A stretch of 64,000 nt of DNA, from contig CAJNDS010002166.1 in assembly GCA_905221605.1 (NCBI GenBank), forward strand, positions 538,041 through 602,040, given 5' to 3'. The DNA is from Symbiodinium natans. Its lineage: Eukaryota; Sar; Dinophyceae; Suessiales; Symbiodiniaceae. Shown piece by piece: positions 1 to 10,602 of the stretch; within the stretch, counting starts at the first letter, position 1, and the number at the start of each line of letters is the position of its first letter. The notes below the pieces were generated by a model. The model ran no database searches. It saw nothing but the letters and a program-made list of their open reading frames with translations, and was not told the DNA's origin. Position numbers and translations under genes: made by a program.

Positions 1-240
1 GGGTTTAGGGTTTAGGGCTCAGGGTTCAGGGTTCAGCTTCGGAATTCCTGAGCCCAAAAACCCCAGAAGCCCCACATCCCGCCCCAGAACCCCAGATGCT
101 TATGAAAACTCAAGAAACCAAAACACACAAACAAATTAAACAAACAGTTTACAACAACAAAAACCTTAACACGAACTCAGGACCCTAAACCCTAAACCCG
201 AAACCCTAAACCCTAAACCCTAAACCCTAAACCCTGGCAC

Positions 241-309
241 CTTCCGGCGCTTGAGGATATCGAGGGTCTTCTTCGTCTTGTCCCTCTCCGCTGTCACGAG
301 CCGGATCTC
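241..309 (-). CDS. Coiled-coil gene exon, last one inside the window
   Basis: 69 nt, phase 0 at both ends, reading EIRLVTAERDKTKKTLDILK then RRK. Acceptor GAG|G, donor GT (AAG|GTGCCA). The open phase shows the gene continues to the left. Confidence 0.68.
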
Positions 310-3300
310 CTCCGGCACTTGGGGGGTTGAGGGGCTCAGGGGTTTTTAGCTTAGGGTCTAGGGTTTAGGGCTTAGGGTTTTGGGCTTAGGGTTTAGGGTT
401 TAGGGTTTAGGGTTTAGGGTTTAGGGTTTAGGGTTTAGGGTTTAGTCTTCAGAGACTCAACCCCCCCCTCACGCCCGGATCGAAGAGTTCACCCTACCAG
501 CCCCAACATCGACTGTGCAGCCCATTGGCCGCGAAGGCCCTCACAAGTCCAACCCAAAACACCCAGAGCACAGAAACAAACATCTACAGAGACCAATGAA
601 CACTGTACTGTGTAGAACAACTGTCTGAAGCCCCCAACGAAGGCCTAAACCCTAAACCCTAAACCCTAAACCCTCAACCCTAAACCCTAAACCCTAAACC
701 CAACAACCCGGCAACAGCTGCCAGCCATGCGCTTCCCCCCCGCCTCGTAGCGGGCCTTGAGGTCCTTGTCCAGCTTACTGTTCTCCTCGGTGGGCTTCAC
801 GGTTCGTTTTAAGAAGTTTAGGGGTTCAGGGCTAGCAGAGGTCTAGGGGTTTAGGATCACGGGTTTAGGGTTTTGGATTTAGGGTTTAGGGTTTAGGGTT
901 TAGGGTTTACAGACTTCTGGTGCCGGGGATCTTAAAGACAAAGGGTGCCTTGAGTGCCGGGGTGCAAGCTTGCGGGTGCTCCCTGGCGGCGCCGGGGTTT
1001 AGGGGTTTGGGGTTAAGGGTTTAGGGTTAAGGGTTTAGGGTTTAGGGTTTTGGGTTTAGGGTTTAGGGTTTAGGGTTTAGGGTTTTAGGGCTTAGGGTCT
1101 AGGAAGGAAAAAGATGAAGCTGAAGCATCTGGGAAGTCCGAACATTCCGCTAGAGGGCGTTGGGGTTAGCTGTGGGGTTTAGGGTTTAGGCTTAGGTTGC
1201 TCAGGTCGAAGAGTGCTTGGGGCTTTAGGGCTTTAGATTTAGGGAGTTTGGGGTTTAGGGCTTGGGGGGTTTTGGGTTTGAGGCTTGGGGTTTGGGGTTT
1301 AGGGTTTCGGGTTTAGGGTTTAGGCTTTAGGGTTTAGGGTTTCGGGTTTAGGTTTGTGGTCCGCCGACCCTGGCGGCGTGTTGGATGGGAAAAGGAGGTG
1401 AAAACCTCCCTCTTTCCCTCCTTACCCCCAAAACGTGGGGTGGGGGGGGGGGGGGTAGGGGGGGGGGTACCGGGCAGCTTTTCCATGGGGGCCAGGCCAC
1501 CCACACCGCATAAACTCACGGACCATAGGCGGTTTCGCACAGGACATAGGGGTCCTTTGGGAAAAAAACCCACCCCTACCCCCCCCCCCCACCCCCCCCC
1601 CCCCCTACCCCCCCCCCCCCCGCCCGACCCCCCCCTGCCCCCCCTCTTTGTTGTTGGGCTTGAAACTGCTCCTTCAAGCTGGCTTCAGCTCCTGTTTTGG
1701 GTCCTGGTGCTACCCCCCCCCCCCCCCCCCAACGTTTCATAGAGGCTCAAGCAAATCAACTTTTTGGCATCCTTTGAGTTGACGAGCGCATTTAAACCTT
1801 TCAACTATGCTCCAGCGGGGTCGGCGGCTTGAGCCGGAGGCTCTTAATTTGGGTTTGGGTTTAGGGCTTCGGGCTCGAGGTTTCGGCTCTCCTCGCTGAT
1901 GGACTTCCTCATCTCATTGTCCTCCTGAGGGCACGTGGGCGATCCTCTACTGCTTTCCCCCCAGACGAGCTAAGGTTTAGGGTTTTAGGGGTTAGGGTGT
2001 CAGGGTTTTCGGGGAGCTTTGGGGGTTAGGGTGTTGGGGCTTTAGGGTTAGAATTTCGGGGCTGAGGGCTTAGGGATTTCGGCTCTTGCTGTTCCGGGTG
2101 GCGCTTTGGGGGATTCAGCCGACGATGAATGAATCCAAGGTTGCACACCGAAAAAGGGCGTGGTTTTTTCGGGATCCGAAGATGATGTACGTGGACGGCT
2201 GTATTCATTCCGAAGAGGCTCAACAGTTTGTAAGTATTCTAAGCATCCTAAAGAAGGCTGTAGCTCCGGCTACCGTACTTCTAAGTACCGCACTTCCAAC
2301 TACCCCACGGACAATTGCCCAAACACAAACCCTGCTTAAGACTACCATGAAAATTCCCACCAGACCTGAAGCACGCCCAAGGTGTGCCTTCAAACCCTAA
2401 GCCCTAAAACGAAAATCTAGGACAACTCCCACCCCTTGCAGATCCTGAGTCGGAGCCGTTTGAGCAAAGCCCTGAACTCTAAGCCCTAAACCCTGAACCC
2501 GAAACCCTAAACCCTCAACCACAAACCTCCTCCCCCTACTTGGAGGTTCATGGGTAGATCGGAGTAGGGTTGAAAGTATGGAAACGATAGTTGTCGCCCT
2601 ATTGTACTGAAAAACTATCCGTGAACCTCCAAGCGGCAGTCCTTGGAAGAGAGAGGCATAGAATCAGGTGCCAAGTCCGTCCCTAAACCCTTAAGCCATT
2701 TCACTCGTTCTCCCTGGATCTTAGCTCCCTACCAAACCCCAAACCCCCAAAACCTAAAACCCCAAACCCCAAAGCCCCAAGCCTCAAATCCGAAACCCCT
2801 AAGCCCCAAAAAGCAAAACCCACAACCCAAAGCCCCAGAAGCCCAAACCCTAAACCCTAAACCCTAAACCCTAAACCCTAAACCCTAAACCCCAAACCCT
2901 AAACCCTAAACCCTAGACCCTCAACCCTAAACCCTAAACCCTAAACCCTAAACCCACCTGCTTCTTCCTCTTCAGATCGGCGATGGAGCGCTGCCAGCCG
3001 GCCTCGACGTGGCACCGAGCTGGGCACCATGAAAACATCTGGTAAGTGGGACTTAGGGTTTAGGGTTGAGGGTTTAGGGTTTAGGGTTTAGGGTTTGGGG
3101 TTTGGGGTTTAGGGTTTAGGGTTGAGGGTCTAGGGTTTAGGGTTTAGGGTTTGGGGTTTAGGGTTTAGGGTTGAGGGTTTAGGGTTTAGGGTTTGGGGCT
3201 TGGGGTTTAGGGTTTAGGGTCTAGGGTTTAGGGTTTAGGGTTTGGGGTTTAGGGTTTAGGGTTTAGGGTTTAGGGTTTAAGAGGTTGAGGGTTTAGGGGC

Positions 3301-6300
3301 TTAAGGGCTTCAGGGCTTCAGGGCTTACCCGAAACCCTAAACCCAAAACAACCAGCGGGGCTCCTATTCGTTTCGGGGGGCTGCTTCTGAAGGCTAAGGG
3401 CAGCTCGGGGAGTTGGGTGGTGGGTGCTGAGGTTTAAGAGTTTAGAGGTTCAGGGGGTCCAGGTTTAGGGGTCGAGGGGTTTAGGGTTCAGGGGCTATGG
3501 GTTTTGGGTTCAGGGTTCATCCCAAGGAGGCGAGCCTCGTCCTGGCGCTGCTTCTCAATCTCTGCACGCTGCTTTTCGAGCCTGTTTCGTCTTCGGGCTT
3601 GTGAGGGATAAGTACCCCAAACCCACAACTACCCCACACCTACATAACTTCTGAAAAACCTTAAACCCTAAACCCTGGAGAATCAGAGTTCAGGGCAGGC
3701 TTCAGTACGACCCTCTCTTGCTGGATTTCAGGGTTGAGGGACTCAGGGTTTAGGCTTTAGGGTCCGTAGCCTCCCTGAGAAGAGTCCCATAAGACTCATA
3801 AGAGTCTTACAAGAGGCGTCTGTATAAAACCCTGTACCAGAACAGGTCTTCTTATTAAAAGTAGCTGCCCCACCACCTGCAACCGTCCTTTAGCAGGGAG
3901 TGAGGTATCCCGGGAAGGCTGTGGGTGGACTAGTCCTGCTTCCTGGCATCCTCAACCCCTTGCGCGTGTGTTGCGGGCGATTCTGCACACCGAAAACCCG
4001 CCATGATCTCAGGTCTGCGCGCGATCTCTGTGAGGGCCCTCTCGTCCTCTTGCTGCTTGATCTCATCCTGGCACACAAGTTCTCAAGTTGAAAAACGGGA
4101 GAAGGGCCGGCTGTTGGGGTTATAGGGCTTCGGGTCTTGCTTCCGGTCCCCACTCTATACAGGCACCGTGAGAATTTGGTGAATAAAGGCTCCATAACAA
4201 AAGGACCCCTGCTAAGGTACTCGAACTTGGAGCAATCCCCTCATGCGTCGAAACATAGGAGCCCTTTAAAGGCACCACAGAACAAAGCACAAGAAGAAAG
4301 GTTGCAAGCTATCTACGAAAAAAACATGAAGCACAGATTGCTTCAGCAGAACTCACTTTGAACTGCACGAGCAAAATCCAATACCTTGGGAAGACACCCA
4401 TGATGTTTAGGCTGCCAGGGTTATGGCCTGGAGCAGCTAGGGGTCCGGATGCCACACATGAGCAGTATAGTTCTCTTGCCCTAAACCCTAAACCCCAAAC
4501 CCTAAACCCTAAACCCCACAAGAACGCAAAAAGAGGGGCCGGCCTTCACCTGCTTGAGGGACATCTCCTTGGCCTCCATGTTTTGCCTGAGCCTTGGAAT
4601 GCAGCGTTTAGGGTTTAGGGTTTAGGGTTTGGGGTTTGGGGTTTTCTGGTTGAGGGTTTAAGGTTTAGGGTTTAGGGTTTGGGGTTTAGGGTTTAGGGTT
4701 TAGGGTTTAGGGTTTAGGGTTTACAGTTTATAGTTTGGGCCCGTTCTTGTTGCAGAGGCGCAGGCAGTCGAGGGATTGGGGGCCACGACCCATGAAGCTT
4801 CAAGAAACAGGCTCTGAAGGGCTGAACCCTAAAACCCTAAACCCTAAACCCTAAACCCTAAACAATCTTTGAGGGCTTAAGGCTTTTGGTCAAGGGTGGG
4901 GGGTGCATACGAGACTGAGCCCTACAGACAAACCCCGGACCCCGAACTCGATAAATCCAAGCTCATGCCCCTCAAAAGATCCTTGGGGGTTTAGGGGTTC
5001 AGGGGTTCAGGGGTTCGGGGGTTCAGGGGTTCAGGGGTTTTGAGGGGTTTGAGGGGTTTGGGGGGTTTGGGGGTGGAGGGTCTAGGGTTTAGGGGTTGAG
5101 GGGCTTCGGGATCTTCGAAGTCTGGCGGGGGGAGGCTCGGCAGGTCACAGAGCGAGGAGCTGCGCTGACAGAGGCTTCGGACAGGAGGTCGCAGCGGTCC
5201 GTCGGAGAAAAAAATGAGAAACAAAAAAAAAACTAAAGCTCGACCCCGCCCTACACCCGAAACCCTAAACCCTAACCCTAAAACGCCCTAGGAACTCATT
5301 GGGCCCCCCCCCCCGCCCCCCCTCCCCCTCCACATCCTGGGCTACCGCACTCTGCCAACTCGCTCTCGAGGCGGTCCCTTCGTCGGGTCTCGCGCTCCTC
5401 CTCGGTCCTGCCAGGCTTTAGGGTTTAGGGTTTAGGGTTTCGGGTTTAGGGTTTAGGGTTTAGGGTTTAAGGATTTAAGGAGCTTCGGGTTCAGGCGTTA
5501 AGGGGCTTTTTGGGGGCTTTTGGGGGGGGTTAGAGGGCTTTGGCGCCTTTGGGAAGGGCGGGCTCTGCTTCTCGGATCCTACAAGAGCCAACTTTGACCC
5601 CAGGGGCTTGAGAGCTTAGGGTTCAGGGTTTGGGGCTTAGGTTTTCGGGCTGAAGCCCTAAACCCTGAACCCGCTTGGAGGTGTTAAGGTTCCAAAACTG
5701 CGGCAAAATGCAACTCTCGGCATCTTACAACCCTGCGCGCTTGGGCTCAGATCCCGGAACCTTAGGTCGAAAACAACCCAAACCCGCGAAGCACAATCGC
5801 AAACCCCAAAAACCCTCGACCCTCAAACCCTAAACCCTAAACCCTGAACCCGACAGACTTCAAGAGAGCCTCTTGGCGTTGAGCATGTCTTTCACGTCCG
5901 CGATTTCGACCTGCCCGGCTTCCCCCCGCACTCTCCACCAACCCACACGGGGTATCCTGCAACGTTGGGTCCTGGAGGTTAAGGATTGGGGGAGGTCAGG
6001 GTTGAGGGTTTAGGGTTTTGGGTGTAAATAAGGTTCTTTTGGGGCTTAGGGAGCTTGAGGTTTCCGGGGGGGCTGTTTTAGGGCTTTGGGCCCTGAGGGA
6101 CCTTCGAGGCGCACCCGCAGGATTGAGGGTTGAGGGTTGAGGGCTTGGGGGTTCAGAGTTTCGGGTTTATGGGTTGTTAGGGTTTAGGGGGGGGGGGGGG
6201 CTTGGGGGCTTCAAGGGGGTTAGGGGGCGCGCCTCGCTCTGGACCTTCTCAGACTCATATCTCTGAGCCGTCTCAGTGAGGACCTCGGGAGAGAGAGAAG

Positions 6301-9300
6301 CATAAGGAGGTACCAGGGGGCCTTGGGTGGGTACTATAAGGAGCACAAGGGATTGCGAGCTTAAAAGGACTTTGTGGGTCACCCTCAGCCACGAAACCCT
6401 GAGCACCGAACACCTCTACCGAAACCTCAAGTGCCTTGAGCTTTGAGCAGACTTGGCCCAAAGCAAGCTTCCGTGAAAATCTTGCAGGGGCTGAGGACAA
6501 CAGAGGGGGGCGGGGGGTGGGGGGACCTATTTTTAAGATGCGGACTTCCATTTGGGGCTTAAGGGCTTACCCAAGAAAAGGTCATGACTTGAACAACCCC
6601 TTATCTAAGGAGCAAGTTCAACTACTAGGCGTAGCCAAGGTTCCCAGCAAACACCCCTTTTTCTGGAGGGTAGTAGCGAAGGTGGTCAAAACTTACACCT
6701 AAACTCCGGGCCCCAAACCTCAAGCCCTTTACTTCCTTTATCTCAAAGCTTAAGGCTGAGGGCTTGTGGGGCTACCTCCGCAGGGTTTTCACCAGTTCTA
6801 ACCATAGTTACCTGCTTGTACCCCGAGTTATGGCTACCCACAAAACTCTAAACCCTAAACCTAATACACTTTCATAAACCCAAAGCCGCAGCAGACAGTA
6901 GAGGCCGGGGCGATGTTGTCGTGTGTCAGGGTGGCCACCTGCAACAGCTATTTTTGAAGGATGCAATTTAGGGTTTAGGGTTTAAGGAGAAGGGTTTAGG
7001 GAGAAGGGTTTAGGGTTTAGGGTTTTAGGGTCTAGGTTCAGGACTGCTTCAAAACTGGATTATTACCCTTTTCACCCTGGTGCACGAGCGTTTTGTTTCA
7101 CCAAGGCCTGAGGTTGAGGCTCAGGGTTCGGGATTTAGGGTTGTAAATCTGGAACACATATTACCTTACGTAGGGTCCTTATAACCCTACTTACACCTAT
7201 CAATGAACCGCCGGGTAGGGGGTTACGATTTGGGGCTGCACAAGTGCCGTCGACAGCGTCGATTTCGGGCGCGCCTGCGCTTCCAACTTGTCGCGAGCTT
7301 TGATGAGCTCATCTCGCCTCGAGAAAGGGTTTAGGGTTTAGGGTTTAGGAGTTAGGGTTTAGGGTTTAGGGTGCGCGCAAAAAGCTCAAAGGCCTAAAAC
7401 CCCTAAAACCCTAACCCCTAAACTCTACACCCAAGAAACCCTAAACCTAAACCCTAGAAACCCTAAACCCTAAGAAACCCCTAAACCCTAATCCCCAAAA
7501 AACAACCCACAGCCCTTAAACTTCTGGGAGAACCCGGGCTCCCCGGCTGCGCGATCAAGCTGTTCACGGTGTTTTCCTGGCGGTCACGGCTCTGGCTGAA
7601 GGCTCAGGGCACTTATTTCCCTGGTATAACTGTACTTATCACCCACTTAGAAGCCCCTGAAGTGCTCTAATATGGTTATAATTTGGGTTGTAAGTACAGT
7701 CATAGTTGGTTTTGAAAGTACCATGAACCTTCGAGTGGTGTACGATGAAGATGCCTTCAAAACCCCCAGGGTCGCGCCTGTTTTGGGGGGTTTAGTGGTT
7801 TAGGGTCTAGGGGCTCAGGGGTTGAGATCTTGGGTTAGGGGTAAGGGTTGGGGGGTTGGGGGGCTTTTGGGGCGATGTTTCCTTCAGAAACCCCCCCCCC
7901 CCCGGTCCAGAATATCCAAACTCCGAAAGCCCGAAATCCTAAACCCTAAAACCCCGAAGAGCTTGACTATGCCCGTAACTACACTCTGCACCCCCTCAAC
8001 CCCAACAGCCCTAACCCTAAAGCCCTAAATCCTAAACCCTCAAAACTCCCCTGCAACCAAAAAAAGAACGAAACAACCTCGGCCCAAAAGCGCACGGACA
8101 AGGACCTGTCCTGATTCACGCTCAGGCCGGCCCCTGAAACCATGTCGGGGTTCAGGGGTTTAAGGTTCGGGGTTCAGGGTTCAGGGTAGGGTTTAGGGTT
8201 TAGGGTTTAGGGTTTAGGGTTTAGGGTTTAGGGTTTAGGGTTTAGGGTTTAGGGTTTAGGGTTTAGGGTTTAGGGTTTAGGGTTTAGGGTTTAGGGAGGG
8301 TTTAGGGTTTAGGGTTTAGGGTTTAGGGTTTAGGGTTTAGGGTTTAGGGTTTAGGGTTTAGGGTTTAGGGTTTAGGGTTTAGGGTTTAGGGTTTAGGGTT
8401 TAGGGTTCTGGGTGTCTCAGCTGAATTGCCGCTATTCTCTGTTCACACTGACTAGAAATATACAAAGAGACTCCAGAACCCTAAACCCTAAACCCTAAAC
8501 CCTAAACCCAAAATGGGAGTCAGGCACATCAGGGACCAAGGCAGGATGCGCCAACAAACCTTGCGATGGGGAGTGAGGAGCCTACGAAGACTTATTCCCC
8601 CTTGCCCCCTATTTTTAGGGTTTAGGGTTTAGGGTTTAGGGTTTAGGGTTTAGGGTTTAGGGTTTAGGGTTTAGGGTTTGTATACCCCCCATTATAGTTC
8701 TATCATAGTATATTGGGGGGGCTTTTAATATTGGGGGGGTAGGGGGGATTGAATATTGGGGGGAGGGGATTTGTTGTCGGACAGGTTGGCCCATGACCCC
8801 ATGCCATCACAGAATGAGCTTTTAGGGTTTAGGGTCTAGGGTTTAGGGTTTAAACCCTCAGAGCCCTAAACCCTCAACCCTCAAAAGCCTAAACCCTCAA
8901 CACCCTAAACCCTAAACCCTCAGAGCCCTAAACCCTCAACCCTCAAAACCCTCAGAGCCCTTGTCACCTTGCTCCACAAGATGGCTCAGGTTCGCGATCT
9001 CCACCTGGCCAGGGTCTCGGTTTGGCTCCCTCTGCGTTTGGAGCTTTGAGGGGGGTTTGGGGTTTAGGGTTTGGAGTTTAGGGCTTGGGGTTTTCCAAAG
9101 CGCTTGGGGTTTAGGGTTTGGGGTTTGGGGTTGGGGTTTTAGGGTTTCGAGCTTATGGCGATACCCTAAACCTCAAACCCTGAACCCGAACCCCAACCCC
9201 CTAAAGGCCCTAAACCCTAAATCCGAACCCCCGAGCCCCCCCAAAATAGGGTATGGGCTTGAGGGCTTCGACTTCAGTAGGGTTTAAGGGCTTGGGGCTC

Positions 9301-10563
9301 AGGGTTCAGGATTTAGGGCTTTTTGGAGTGTTTGGGGCGGAAGGTCGGGGCAACCATAACAACGTAGGAAGGCCAAAACCCAAAGAAAGAAGGGTCGGAA
9401 GGCATAAGAACGCCCTACATAAGCCCTTCTTGGCCTAAGCACCCTTAACGCTAAACCCGAAACCCGAATAACTGCCGTCTCCAACTCCTAGAGAGCCCAA
9501 AGAGCAGATCGTTGGTGGGGTCTACGTTCGGGACCCTTTCCAGGGGACTGCTTCTTCAAGCAGGTGGCAGGTGTAGGTTTTAGGGTTTTGGGGTGTCCCT
9601 CTTATACGAACAGTCCTTGATAGGGATTTTTTTATAGGGAGCATTAAGGACTGCTAGTATAAGGGAGAACCTAAACCCTAAACCCTAAACCCTAAACCCT
9701 AAACCCTAAACCCTCAAAGTTAGCACCTCAGCAAAACCAAGCAGACGGGGGCCTTCAGATTGTGGATCGTCTCCTTCGCCCTCTGCTCCTTCTCGTGGCT
9801 GGCCTGGCCGAAGGAAGGCCCGCAAGCCCTGCAGCAAACCAAGAAAACCCGAGCAAACCCCTAAAACAACCTAAACCTAAACCTCAAACACCCCTAAACC
9901 CTAACCCCCTACGTAGGGTTTAGGGTGATAGGCACCGGGGTTCGGCCTTAGGGCTTGCGATGAGCTGATTTAGGATCTCGCAAGCAGTGGCCGAACCCCC
10001 AAAGCTTAACATCCCAACCCCTAAAACCCGAAAAAAAAAAAAAAAAAAAACTTGCAAGTGACCTAAGCCCCAAAGCTTCACATCCCAACCACCAGAAACC
10101 CTTTATATAAACAAAAACACCTTGCAAGCGACCAAAACCCCCAAAAGCTTCACATCCCAACCACCAAAAACCCCAAACCCCCAAAACCCTAAACCCCAAA
10201 CCCTAAACCCGCCCTAAACCCCTAAACCCCTAAACCCTAAACCCTAAACCCTAAACCCCTAAAACCCTAAACCCCAAACCCTAAACCCTAAACCCTAAAC
10301 CCAAAGCCCTAACCCCCTAAAGTCCCCTCAACGCCTCGACCATCTTCCAGGCCCTCTCGATCTCCTTCTTCAGGTTCGCGATGGTCGCCTCAAAAGACCA
10401 ACGCAGGCTCTGTAAAGGCCCTCTGACACACATTTCGACCTCGGGTTTCGGGTTAGGTCTAGGGTTTAGGGTTTAGGGTTTAGGGTTTAGGGTTTAGGGT
10501 TTAGGGTTTAGGGTTTAGGGTTTAGGGTTTAGGGTTTAGGGTTTAGGGTTTAGGGTTTAGGGT

Positions 10564-10602
<39 letters not shown>

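Larger units (their letters stand above)
1..1340. repeat. Degenerate telomere-like heptamer field
   Basis: Repeated blocks of TTTAGGG (1-31, 351-444, 873-909, 1004-1098, 1230-1340) and CCCTAAA (183-236, 645-705), mixed with variants such as TTCAGGG and TTTTAGGG. They lie between coiled-coil gene exons. The frequent changes of orientation show this is interstitial, not a chromosome end. Confidence 0.9.

Noticed and set aside
2643-2867. Frames ending in NPKPQTLNPKP
   Set aside because: This ending is the translation of CCCTAAA arrays and recurs throughout the window.
8186-8406. True chromosome end (telomere)
   Set aside because: Arrays are short, degenerate, occur in both orientations along the full 64 kb and lie between exons, so they are interstitial.
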